Shown here one piece after another: positions 7,371 through 14,321 of a stretch of 64,000 bases of DNA. The notes under the pieces were generated by a model. The model searched no databases and was not told the DNA's origin. It was given only the letters and a program-made list of their open reading frames with translations. The position numbers and the translations under genes are program-made. The DNA is taken from NCBI RefSeq assembly GCF_023701745.1, contig NZ_JAJOZB010000002.1:1-64000 (forward strand), written 5' to 3'. This DNA is from Streptomyces sp. RKAG293. GTDB taxonomy: Bacteria > Actinomycetota > Actinomycetes > Streptomycetales > Streptomycetaceae. The stretch's first letter is position 1. Every line of letters begins with the position of its first letter.

Positions 7371-7820
7371 TCAAGCGGCGCGCAGCGCGGCGCGGCGCTC
7401 CTGCTGGTAGCGCGCGTTCTCCGCCGCGGCCTCGGTCGCCCACTGGGCCGCCCGGGCGTGGTTGGCGCTGACGATCGGGCCGACCACGTCATCCCGGATG
7501 ATCAGGATTTCAGCGATCGCACGCGCGAGGCGGCGGCATCCCCACTTGGCGAGGACGTAGTCACCCTGAACAAAGGTGTCCAGCCACTCCGCGACCATGA
7601 CGGTCGATCGGGCGTAGACGCGTCCGAAGTGGTCGCCCTGGTGGTCGTAGACGTTCCACCCCTTCAGCGGCTGCAGCCCGGTGTAGTCGTCGGGCAGGCC
7701 CAGGTAGCCCAAGTCCTCGCCTGCGAGTTCCGCGCGGGACATCGGGACTGCGGTCACCTGCTCGCCGCGCACGGTGAGGACCTGGAGCGGGGGGCGGTGG
7801 GCGTTGGCGACCATGGACAT
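7371..7820 (-). CDS. Hypothetical protein, 149 aa
   Basis: It begins MSMVANAHRPPLQVLTVRGE and has a predicted helical C-terminal half (QWATEAAAENARYQQERRAA). No family or motif is recognised; probably soluble. The ATG at 7820 with AGGGAG upstream is preferred, and a second ATG two codons in is possible. The gene has its own promoter copy (7851-7897) and a strong terminator, so it is a single-gene unit of the array. Confidence 0.65.
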   Translation of the reverse strand: MSMVANAHRPPLQVLTVRGEQVTAVPMSRAELAGEDLGYLGLPDDYTGLQPLKGWNVYDHQGDHFGRVYARSTVMVAEWLDTFVQGDYVLAKWGCRRLARAIAEILIIRDDVVGPIVSANHARAAQWATEAAAENARYQQERRAALRAA

Positions 7821-7850
7821 GCGGGACTCCCTTGATGGGGGGTGGGGGAT

Positions 7851-7897
7851 GGCGGGGATCCCCGCCAACAAGACAACTATATCTTACTTGCGTCACA
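7851..7897 (-). promoter_or_regulatory. Repeated promoter/leader block, copy 5 (GTGGCA replaced)
   Basis: TATAGT (7881-7876), GTCTTGTTGGC and the upstream TGTGACG (7897-7891) are intact. The leader stem is a perfect 16-bp palindrome GGCGGGGATCCCCGCC (7851-7866) without the GTGGCA loop seen in the other copies. Confidence 0.75.
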
Positions 7898-7980
7898 GTG
7901 GATAGCCCGCCAGCCCAACTGCGCACCACCGGTGCCGCACCCGCCTTCCGGGCGAGCACTCCAGCGCCCCGAACGGAAAC

Positions 7981-8003
7981 GACCCCCGCCACAGGCGGGG
8001 GTC
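7981..8003. terminator. Hairpin terminator, second copy of the 41-bp repeat
   Basis: Same 10-bp stem as 4367-4389, within an exact 41-bp repeat (7964-8004). It lies 21 bp past the stop of 8024-8239. Confidence 0.7.
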
Positions 8004-8023
8004 GGGGCGGTCCGTCGGGCGGA

Positions 8024-8239
8024 TCAGCTGGGGAGTCGCTCGATGGTCTGCGTGTAGCCGATCGCGGCAAGCTGCTCGTTTGTGCCGAGGTAGGCCCGCC
8101 CGTAGTCGTCGCTCTGGAAGTGAATGTGCTCGACGCCTTCGATGGTGACGATTTCGAGGACTGTGCCGATCATGCTGCCGCCATTCTTGGCGGGGGTGCG
8201 GCGGACGATGATGCGGTCACCTGCGGCGGGCTGGTACAC
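8024..8239 (-). CDS. Small hypothetical protein, 71 aa
   Basis: The likely product runs from a GTG at 8239 (VYQPAAGDRIIVRRTPAKN) and ends YTQTIERLPS. It looks like a small beta-barrel protein (SH3-like pattern DRIIVRRTPA, GTVLEIVTIEG, HIHFQSDDYGRAYLG), perhaps a nucleic-acid or protein-binding fold, but no family is assigned. GGGAGA lies 6 nt upstream of the GTG, and the frame above it is the repeated leader. It has its own promoter copy (8288-8336) and a terminator. Confidence 0.65.
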   Translation of the reverse strand: MYQPAAGDRIIVRRTPAKNGGSMIGTVLEIVTIEGVEHIHFQSDDYGRAYLGTNEQLAAIGYTQTIERLPS

Positions 8240-8287
8240 GATGTCTCCCTGCGTGATGCGGCTGTTGTGTGATTCGGTTTCGCCGAC

Positions 8288-8336
8288 CGGCTGCCACCAC
8301 CGACCAACAAGACAACTATATCGCATATAGATCACA
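8288..8336 (-). promoter_or_regulatory. Repeated promoter/leader block, copy 6
   Basis: TATAGT (8320-8315) with GTCTTGTTGGTCGG downstream, TGTGAT (8336-8331) 16 nt upstream and GTGGCAG in the leader (8297-8291). The stem is weak, as in copy 1. Confidence 0.75.
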
Positions 8337-8453
8337 GGGAGCAGCGAAACGCCTGCTCAAGCCGCTTTTGCTGACAACGATTTCGCTCACTCGTGGGCGT
8401 GAATGAGGCGCGCCATAGGCTGCAACTCGCCCTCCATGCGAAACCGTGGACGG

Positions 8454-8936
8454 ATGCGCCGATACATTCCGCTCACGCTTGCCGCAGTACTGCTTACGGC
8501 AGGCTGCGCCTCAGTAGCCCCCTTGAACACGAAGACGGGCCGCGACCTGGTCCCGGCAGGCCGCGCCTCCCCTGCCGCTACGGCGACCTGGCCAGAGCCG
8601 GTACCGGCTCCCCTCCACGCAGAACTCGCCATGATCGGCCCCGGTAGCGCGTCACCCATTGACGGGAGCTCGCGTGAGGCGACCTCTGCTCGGCCAACCG
8701 TTCACACGCATCCCAGCACCCCCGACACGCGCCCGTACCGAGGCACGGTGAAGCGCCCGAGCCGTCCGGCGCGCCGCCCGGTCCAGGCTGCTCCTCGGTC
8801 GCACACGCGGCGCGGGACGGCGACCCAGCATCCGAACGCCACCTACGACAGCGGGATCGTCTGCTCCTGGGCAAAGAACAGCGGCTTGGATCCCGCTGTC
8901 GTCAGCGCCTGTCGCCAACAGCTCGGTCATCGCTGA
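8454..8936 (+). CDS. Putative lipoprotein, 160 aa
   Basis: The N-terminus MRRYIPLTLAAVLLTAGC is a type II signal peptide with lipobox LTAGC (Cys at residue 18). A proline/threonine-rich low-complexity linker follows, ending in a small domain (SGIVCSWAKNSGLDPAVVSA) with two cysteines that could form a disulfide outside the cell. An ATG six codons earlier (8436) is also possible; neither has a strong ribosome site. It is transcribed away from the small-gene array and is the only exported product in this region. The binding partner of the C-terminal domain is unknown. Confidence 0.6.
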   Translation: MRRYIPLTLAAVLLTAGCASVAPLNTKTGRDLVPAGRASPAATATWPEPVPAPLHAELAMIGPGSASPIDGSSREATSARPTVHTHPSTPDTRPYRGTVKRPSRPARRPVQAAPRSHTRRGTATQHPNATYDSGIVCSWAKNSGLDPAVVSACRQQLGHR

Positions 8937-9218
8937 CACGAGGATCAGTTCTACATCCGCGACTGCCGTTCACACGGCGGCTCTTCCCGGTTCCGAAGTC
9001 CCGGATGGGCCCGGCCGGCGCCGACGGAGAGGAGCAGCAGAGCAGGAGGTAGGACAGGAAGTAGGAATGGCTGTAGTGGCTTCTGTGCTGAGCACCGCTC
9101 GCCCGGCGGGGAGGGAAACAGATTCCTCTCCCGGGTATACCGGGAAGAGGTGTCAACTCTGGTGGGCCGGTTGCACTCATGGGGTGAGCTGGGCAAACGC
9201 CTGATTCGAAAAATGGGC

Positions 9219-9326
9219 GGTGTAACCAACGGCGAAACCTTGGACGAAACCAAGCGCGAAACCGTCGGTGGACCCGTGGATAGACCCGTCGGTGGACCCG
9301 TTGGTGAAACCTGCGACGAAACCAGC
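9219..9326. repeat. Nine 12-bp direct repeats (iteron-like)
   Basis: Nine consecutive 12-bp units follow the pattern GRYGRAACCNNN; examples are GGCGAAACCTTG (9231), GACGAAACCAAG (9243), GGTGGACCCGTG (9267) and GGTGAAACCTGC (9303). They lie 75 bp beyond the stop of the DNA-binding protein gene 9401-10468. Read on the plus strand they encode a four-residue repeat (GETL, DETK, RETV, GGPV), but no convincing gene contains it. Apart from these units, 8939-9400 holds no feature I can name. Confidence 0.65.
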
Positions 9327-9400
9327 CGTGCAGCTCCGATCGGCAGCGTTGCACCGCCGGGCCCGCCGCGCTCATTCGACCAGCGGAAGACTGCGTCTCC

Positions 9401-10468
9401 TCAGACTGCGCGGACCTTGGGCCCCTTGGAGCCCTTGCGTCCGTCACCCAGTGCATCGAGCAGTTCGTCCGGCCGCGGCTGCAGGCCGCTGCCGAGGTAC
9501 CGGATCCCCTCGCCTTCGGGGGGTGTTCCAGATTCCTTGCCGAGCGGGTGCCGTCGGCTGGTCGCGGTACGCCACCCGTATCGCTCGTCCCAAACCAGCG
9601 CCGGTGCAGGTTGGCCCACGCTGAGCGGAACGGCAACCGCCAGGTACTCGCCAGGCAACTGCTGTACCTCGACCTCCATCGGATCCGCGGCGCCGGCTGC
9701 GGCCAGTGCATCAGCAACGCGCTGCAGGTACGGGCGTACCTGGCGGGCGCGCTGCTCGGCGGCAGCGACCGCCAGAGCGCGCCGGCGGGCTACTACCGGG
9801 TAGCCGAGTTGTTCGGCTGCTTCCTCGGCGGTGAGCTGTGGTTCGGCCTCGAGGACGTCGGCGATGCGCCGGCCGCGCAGTTGCGCCAGGCCGCTCATGG
9901 CGGTGGTCATGGCGACCTTCAGCTCGTCGACGACCGCGGCCGCGGTGACGGCCGGGTCCAGGTCGAGCAGCTCGGCGATGCGCGGCAGGATCTCTTCGCG
10001 CGGGACCATGTCGCCGCTGCCCTTGGGCCGACCGGAGGTGGGTGACTGGCCCTTGCCCGGGCGTGCTGCCTTGAAGGCGCGGACGATGTGGCGCGGCCAG
10101 TGCTCCGTGCCTTCCTCGCCTGCCTTGCTCGCTGGGATCCGGACGACGTGCTCGGCCAGCTTCGGCTCGTGCTTGTACTTGTTCCAGCTGGCCGGTGACA
10201 CCCCCAGCTCGGCTGCCGCCTCGTGACGGTCCAGCAGGTCCTCGTCGCAGTCCTCGGCCGGGAGCTGCGGGATGGGCTTGCCGGCGTAGAAGGCCTTGGT
10301 CTGCTCGGCGTCCCACAGCAGCGCCCGCGAATTCGGGGAGCTGATCGGGGCGGGGTGGCCTTCTTGGGCGTGGGGCTTCTTGTTGCGGAAGGTGCCCAGG
10401 GGCATGCCGAGCGCTGAGGCCAGGTCGGCCATGGTCTGCGCGTACTTGCGGCGGCCGGCGCGGATCAT
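9401..10468 (-). CDS. DUF6292-like putative DNA-binding protein, 355 aa
   Basis: Two N-terminal segments look like HTH or excisionase-type modules: TMADLASALGMPLGTFRNKK (residues 12-31) and RHEAAAELGVSPASWNKYK (about 81-99). The C-terminal third (YLQRVADALAAAG, then VWDERYGWRTATS and GIRYLGSGLQPRPDELLDAL) matches the pattern of DUF6292, a Streptomyces family of unknown role. A basic tail ends GRKGSKGPKVRAV. The ATG at 10468 is used. The gene lies directly upstream of the nine direct repeats, so it is a candidate for the protein that binds them. Regulator or replication initiator are both possible. Confidence 0.65.
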   Translation of the reverse strand: MIRAGRRKYAQTMADLASALGMPLGTFRNKKPHAQEGHPAPISSPNSRALLWDAEQTKAFYAGKPIPQLPAEDCDEDLLDRHEAAAELGVSPASWNKYKHEPKLAEHVVRIPASKAGEEGTEHWPRHIVRAFKAARPGKGQSPTSGRPKGSGDMVPREEILPRIAELLDLDPAVTAAAVVDELKVAMTTAMSGLAQLRGRRIADVLEAEPQLTAEEAAEQLGYPVVARRRALAVAAAEQRARQVRPYLQRVADALAAAGAADPMEVEVQQLPGEYLAVAVPLSVGQPAPALVWDERYGWRTATSRRHPLGKESGTPPEGEGIRYLGSGLQPRPDELLDALGDGRKGSKGPKVRAV

Positions 10469-10532
10469 CTTGAGGCTTCTCCATCACGGGGCGGGCGGAG
10501 CGCCGTTGTCGGCGTCCCGCCCGGATCGGGTG

Positions 10533-10985
10533 TTACGTGGTTGAGGGGTTGGGCACGCAGTTCGGGAGGCAGAGCTCGTTCGGGTCGGCGCCGCATCCCT
10601 CGCAGCCGCGGGTGGCGGCGTCGATGAGCGGCTGGAGGTAGACGAGGACTCCCCCGGCATGGGTCAGCGGGGCCAGGTCGTCGGCGGTAATGACGTACAG
10701 GGCGTGCGGGGCATGGCCCGTGGTGTGCACGCGGATGCCGGCCGGCTCCGGGCCGCTGGTGAGACTCGGCAGGACGAGGTCCTGGCCGTCGTGCTCCACG
10801 ATGACGCCGGCGTCGGCCAGCGCGGCGGCGAGCTGGTCGAGTTCGGCCGTGGCGGCCGCGGCGGTGGTCGGCCAGGCCAGTCGGGCTCGGTGAACTGCGG
10901 CCCGGGCGGCGGCGTGGCCCACGGCAGGTGCCTCGATTTCCCGGACTCGGTCCTCGTGGTCGTGCTGGGTGCGGTAGACGGGCAT
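10533..10985 (-). CDS. Hypothetical protein with cysteine cluster, 150 aa
   Basis: It starts MPVYRTQHDHEDRVREIEAP and ends with a cysteine-rich tail (CEGCGADPNELCLPNC) that could bind zinc. The middle is alanine-rich and helical (TAAAATAELDQLAAALADAG), followed by a short beta region. AAGGAG lies upstream of the ATG at 10985. Promoter copy 7 (11009-11071) precedes it, and it reads toward 9401-10468 with a 64-bp gap holding an imperfect GC hairpin (about 10490-10522), so the two may be co-transcribed. No family recognised. Confidence 0.7.
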   Translation of the reverse strand: MPVYRTQHDHEDRVREIEAPAVGHAAARAAVHRARLAWPTTAAAATAELDQLAAALADAGVIVEHDGQDLVLPSLTSGPEPAGIRVHTTGHAPHALYVITADDLAPLTHAGGVLVYLQPLIDAATRGCEGCGADPNELCLPNCVPNPSTT

Positions 10986-11008
10986 GGGGGTCTCCTTGCG
11001 GTTAGGTG

Positions 11009-11071
11009 TTTTCGGTGGTGGTGCGCTGCCACAACGCCCCACCGAAAAAACAATACCCCTCTTACGTCATT
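11009..11071 (-). promoter_or_regulatory. Repeated promoter/leader block, copy 7 (diverged)
   Basis: TATTGT (11055-11050) replaces TATAGT and ATGACG (11070-11065) stands at the conserved distance. The leader has the strongest variant stem: TTTTCGGTGG (11009-11018) with CCACCGAAAA (11039-11048), and GTGGCAGC in the loop. Confidence 0.65.
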
Positions 11072-11168
11072 CGCAGCAAGGATGCACGCACCCAGCACCG
11101 TGTCGGGCAGCTAGACTCGAGGACGAGACCGCCTCTCGGGTTCTCCCGCGGAGTGTGTGTTTTCGGTT

Positions 11169-11213
11169 GGCCGGCGCCCTTGCCACCCGCCTCGGCGGAA
11201 GTGGGCGCCGGCC
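11169..11213 (-). terminator. Long GC hairpin, terminator or leader
   Basis: A perfect 11-bp inverted repeat (GGCCGGCGCCC 11169-11179, GGGCGCCGGCC 11203-11213) holds a 23-nt loop with GTGGCAAG on the minus strand, and TTTCGGTT is beside it. It starts 2 bp after the TAA of the short frame 11216-11428. Confidence 0.5.
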
Positions 11214-11215
11214 GC

Positions 11216-11428
11216 TTACGTTTCCGGCCAGGCCCCGCTCTGCCTGAAGTCCGCCCAGCCTGCGTGATCGATCCCTCTCCCGCAGCGAAGACGTGGCGAC
11301 CGCCCCCGGACGGGGACCTGAGCCGATCCGATGCCTGTACCTGCCGCCAGCCATGCCTTCTTCGCGCGCACCCGCAGCAGAGCGCGTTCGACGAGCTGCC
11401 CAGGCGAGTCCTCAGGGGCCGTCGACAT
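11216..11428 (-). CDS. Possible small protein, 70 aa
   Basis: The frame begins MSTAPEDSPGQLVERALLRV and ends GWADFRQSGAWPET. No family is recognised and no clear ribosome site precedes the ATG. The main support is the strong hairpin directly after its stop, the pattern shown by the other genes in this array. Codon bias is less extreme than its neighbours. It could be a relic or not a gene. Confidence 0.3.
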   Translation of the reverse strand: MSTAPEDSPGQLVERALLRVRAKKAWLAAGTGIGSAQVPVRGRSPRLRCGRGIDHAGWADFRQSGAWPET

Positions 11429-11456
11429 GCACGCGCGCCCTGTCCTGGCGCTCTCC

Positions 11457-11514
11457 CCGCACGGTCAAGCTGGGTGCAACCGCTTGCCCGGTTGCACCCA
11501 GCTCGACCGTGCGG
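11457..11514. repeat. 25-bp inverted repeat (operator, terminator or site)
   Basis: The arms 11457-11481 and 11490-11514 match at 24 of 25 positions around an 8-bp centre. The inner part reads GTGCAACCG-cttgcc-CGGTTGCAC. Another GTGCAACCGCTTG occurs at 11527-11539. It lies about 110 bp upstream of the first gene of the conjugation operon. Apart from this and the adjacent palindrome, 11429-11625 holds no gene. Confidence 0.6.
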
Positions 11515-11542
11515 GTGATTCCAAAAGTGCAACCGCTTGACC

Positions 11543-11564
11543 TGCAAAAACAGCGATTTTTGCA
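11543..11564. promoter_or_regulatory. Palindrome TGCAAAAA-N6-TTTTTGCA
   Basis: An AT-rich 8-bp inverted repeat in GC-rich surroundings, 61 bp before the GTG of 11626-12495. Its position fits an operator for the conjugation operon; the binding protein is unknown. Confidence 0.45.
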
Positions 11565-11625
11565 AGGAAGAGTGCAAGGGGTGGTGAGGAGAGTTCACGG
11601 CACATGAACCGAAAGGGGCCGTGCC

Positions 11626-12495
11626 GTGATCCGCACCGACAACGCCGTCGACCGATTGAACGCCGAATGGTCGGTGCTGTCCGCCGATGCTTCGAATGGG
11701 ACGACGGTGATCGGTTGGCTCATCGACGCTGGGGTGTTCGCGCCGGACGAGGCACCGTCTGATCTCACAGCGCTGCTGCGTGAGCTCAAGCGCCGTGACC
11801 TCCGCCTCGGGCGCAAGCACACCGACCGGTGGATGGGTGCGCTGCTGCACCATGCCATCGGTCCCGGTGAGACGGGGCAGTTGGCGACCCGCGTGGTCAT
11901 GCAGGCGATGTTGGCCGGAGCATGCAGCACCGCTAGCCGCATGCAGCGGGGCGACCGCCCCTATCCCGAGGTCATCCACATCGTCGTGACGGCGCTGTTC
12001 GAAGTGGTGCGGCAGTACCCGCTGCACCGACGACCCGCCAAGATCGCGGCGAACCTCCTGATGGACACGGTGCGAATCTCCCACCGGGAGCTCCAAGGGG
12101 ACGCACCCTGGCTTCCTTTTGCCGACCGCGCGCCCCTGGACGACGCGCGTCATGTCAGCGGCGCCACCGACCAGGAGCCGGAGGAATGGGCGGTGCGCAT
12201 GGAGTTGGCTGCCGCCGCAGCAGTCAGCGGCCTGCCGGGGTTGGCCTGCGCTCCAGAAGATTTGGTCGGCTCCCGTGGCGAAGTGATCGGGCTCTTGGTG
12301 TGGGCGCTGTCCGAGCGTGCGGTGGACACCGCGGGCGTCATGGCCGTCACGGACCACTACCAGGAAGCAGCGGTGCCGGACGAGCTGGCGGCCCGACGGG
12401 CAGGTGTGCGCCCTGCGGCGTGGCGCAAGCGTCGCTCGCGGGTGGTGAACCAGTTGCGGCAGGTGTCGGAGAGCTGGCTGGAGCAGACCGCATGA
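11626..12495 (+). CDS. Hypothetical regulator-like protein at head of conjugation operon, 289 aa
   Basis: A helical soluble protein starting MIRTDNAVDRLNAEWSVLSA. The centre (ATRVVMQAMLAGACSTASRM and PAKIAANLLMDTVRISHREL) and the basic C-terminus (WRKRRSRVVNQLRQV) recall sigma-region or HTH-like helices, but no family can be named with confidence. The GTG at 11626 follows AAGGGG. It overlaps the next gene by 4 bp and is preceded by the palindromes at 11457-11564, so it may control or be controlled at the operon head. Confidence 0.65.
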   Translation: MIRTDNAVDRLNAEWSVLSADASNGTTVIGWLIDAGVFAPDEAPSDLTALLRELKRRDLRLGRKHTDRWMGALLHHAIGPGETGQLATRVVMQAMLAGACSTASRMQRGDRPYPEVIHIVVTALFEVVRQYPLHRRPAKIAANLLMDTVRISHRELQGDAPWLPFADRAPLDDARHVSGATDQEPEEWAVRMELAAAAAVSGLPGLACAPEDLVGSRGEVIGLLVWALSERAVDTAGVMAVTDHYQEAAVPDELAARRAGVRPAAWRKRRSRVVNQLRQVSESWLEQTA

Positions 12496-12872
12496 GCACC
12501 GGGCTGCCGCATCGCGGCGGCAGGAACGTGCTGACCTCTGGCGGCGGATCGGCCGGCGCCAGGACACATCACACAGGAGAGGCGGCCGGGGTGGCTACAG
12601 GGTCGGAACAAGATCGCAGTGGGGAACAGGGTGTGCCGACGGAGCAGGAGCGGCAGCTGGTGGCGGCCCGCAAGCTCGCGACGCGGGCAGCGGTGGCGCT
12701 GGTCCGTGAGCCGTTCGCGCCGGACACGGTCACCGCGGTGCAGGCGTATCTGGCTGATGCGACACAGGCACTGGCTTCGTACGCGCAGTTGCAGATGCTG
12801 CCGTCCGAGGTCGTGCGGGCGCGGATCGCGGAACTGACCCGGGGCGGCCGGAGCGGGGAGGCCTGCTCATGA
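12492..12872 (+). CDS. Hypothetical helical protein, 126 aa
   Basis: The first 45 residues are low complexity; the rest is helical (EQERQLVAARKLATRAAVAL, then VQAYLADATQALASYAQLQM), ending RIAELTRGGRSGEACS. It overlaps both neighbours by 4 bp, so it is a coupled member of the conjugation operon. An internal GTG near 12590 behind an AGGAGAGG sequence could give a shorter form that lacks the low-complexity start. Function unknown. Confidence 0.6.
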   Translation: MSTGLPHRGGRNVLTSGGGSAGARTHHTGEAAGVATGSEQDRSGEQGVPTEQERQLVAARKLATRAAVALVREPFAPDTVTAVQAYLADATQALASYAQLQMLPSEVVRARIAELTRGGRSGEACS

Positions 12873-13966
12873 GCCGGCGGTGGCGGCGCAGCGAGCGCGT
12901 GGTCGACCCCGAGTGGGTCGAAGAGGGAGTGGTCGGGGAAGCCGAGTGGGACGCGTCGCCGGTAGTCGGCGGCTGGTCGATGACCAGCGGAGCGGCTGCG
13001 AACCGGGCCGCGCTGGCACGGTGGGCGGCCTGGGCCGTGATCGTAGCCGGTCCGCTGCTCGGTGTCGGAGCGCTGTTGTCCATTCCCGCATCGGCCGGCA
13101 GCACCGTGCCCTCGGCAGCGGTGCAGCCCAGTGCGCCAGCTCCGGCGGGGACGGGCCCGGCGGGGTTCGCCGAACTGTTCGTCACGCAGTACGTGTCTGC
13201 CGGCGAGGGTGACCAGTCGGCGTTGGCGGCCTTTTGGCCCGGTGCCCGGTCGGTGAACTTCGAAGGGGCGCCGGGCCGTCGGCAGGTGACCCAGATCGCG
13301 GCCGTGCGGACGATTGCCCTGGGTGGCGGCCTGTGGTCGGTGACCGTCGGCGCGCGGGTCATCGAGCCCGATGCGCGCCCGACCACGACCGGCACCGCGG
13401 GGACACCGGCTGCGGCAGGTCCCGGGGTGCGGTACTTCCAGGTCGCTCTCGCCTCCAGCGGAGAGTCAGCGGCCGGAGTGCCGTTCGGCTACAGCGCGCT
13501 GGCCGCCCCGGCCGAGGTCGCCGCCCCCGGGCAAGCCGCAGCCCCGCAACTGGAGTACGGGGTGATGAAGTCCGCAGCCGCCAGTGACGTGCGGGTGCAG
13601 ACCGTCGGCCAGTTCCTGACCGCCTATCTGGCCGGCGGTGATCTGACGCGCTTCCTCACCCCGGGGGTGCAGATGACCGGCATCACCCCGGCCCCGTACA
13701 CCGCGGTGGCCGTCGACCAGATCGCCGCCGCAGGCCTCGGAGCCGATGGGGACACGGCTGGATCGCGCGTGCCGGACGACGGCACCCGGCAGGACGTGCT
13801 GGTGACGGTGCGGGCCACCGGCGGCGACGGCACCCGCACGCCGCTGTCCTACGCGCTGAGCCTGACCGCGCGGGCCGGCCGCTGGGAGATCACCGCGCTG
13901 AACGCCGCCCCCGTCCCCGCACTGGCCCCGGTCCCCACAACCGTTCCGTCCTCCTCGGCGCGCTGA
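12869..13966 (+). CDS. TcpC/VirB8-like conjugal transfer protein
   Basis: A 365-residue bitopic membrane protein: basic cytoplasmic N-terminus, one membrane segment (about residues 51-72), a proline/alanine linker, then two extracytoplasmic NTF2-like halves (FAELFVTQYVSAGEGDQSAL near 100 and VQTVGQFLTAYLAGGDLTRF near 235). This layout is that of TcpC of Gram-positive conjugation systems, structural counterpart of VirB8, which scaffolds the transfer channel. The C-terminus is proline/serine-rich. It follows its neighbour with a 4-bp overlap. Confidence 0.8.
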   Translation: MSRRWRRSERVVDPEWVEEGVVGEAEWDASPVVGGWSMTSGAAANRAALARWAAWAVIVAGPLLGVGALLSIPASAGSTVPSAAVQPSAPAPAGTGPAGFAELFVTQYVSAGEGDQSALAAFWPGARSVNFEGAPGRRQVTQIAAVRTIALGGGLWSVTVGARVIEPDARPTTTGTAGTPAAAGPGVRYFQVALASSGESAAGVPFGYSALAAPAEVAAPGQAAAPQLEYGVMKSAAASDVRVQTVGQFLTAYLAGGDLTRFLTPGVQMTGITPAPYTAVAVDQIAAAGLGADGDTAGSRVPDDGTRQDVLVTVRATGGDGTRTPLSYALSLTARAGRWEITALNAAPVPALAPVPTTVPSSSAR

Positions 13967-14000
13967 CCGCGCGCCGCCCCTTGAGAAAGCGAGCACACCG

Positions 14001-14321
14001 ATGCACACCCTCCCCCAGACGCTGGCCACCGGCTGGATCGAAACCGGCACCAATCTCGGAACGGAGTTCAAGACGTTCCTGCTCTACATCGTCATTCCGA
14101 TCATCGCGCTGATCGGCGTGATCCTCACGTGGTGGAAGACACATTCGACCCCGGCCGCCATCGTCGCGCTCATCATGGGCTGCGCCGTGTGGTGGGGCGC
14201 CCTGCACATGGACATGCTGCGCGACAAGACCGGCGATGACATCAACCGCTCCAACACCGTCAGCACCACCTCGGGCGCTGGAACGGCGAACGGTGGCCCG
14301 CTGGGCACGGGCGCCCGATGA
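14001..14321 (+). CDS. Small membrane protein of the conjugation operon, 106 aa
   Basis: Two membrane segments are clear (about residues 26-45, LLYIVIPIIALIGVILTW, and 51-69), followed by a polar tail. Position between the TcpC-like and TcpE-like genes suggests a small channel subunit comparable to TcpD or VirB2/VirB3-type proteins; sequence alone does not settle which. It overlaps the next gene by 4 bp. Confidence 0.65.
   Translation: MHTLPQTLATGWIETGTNLGTEFKTFLLYIVIPIIALIGVILTWWKTHSTPAAIVALIMGCAVWWGALHMDMLRDKTGDDINRSNTVSTTSGAGTANGGPLGTGAR

Noticed and set aside
9150..9803. Plus-strand frame encoding the four-residue repeats GETL/DETK/GGPV
   Set aside because: Half of it is antisense to 9401-10468, and there is no good start site. 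The 12-bp direct repeats are better explained as DNA sites, though not proven.
1..11071. CRISPR array formed by the repeated 17-23 bp block
   Set aside because: The copies are about 0.4-2.7 kb apart, each in front of a gene, with no regular spacers and no cas genes.
11062..12567. A 501-codon minus-strand frame opposite the first conjugation gene
   Set aside because: It is antisense to a well-formed gene (11626-12495), is rich in Arg, His and Ser as expected for a shadow of GC-rich coding DNA, and has no ribosome site.
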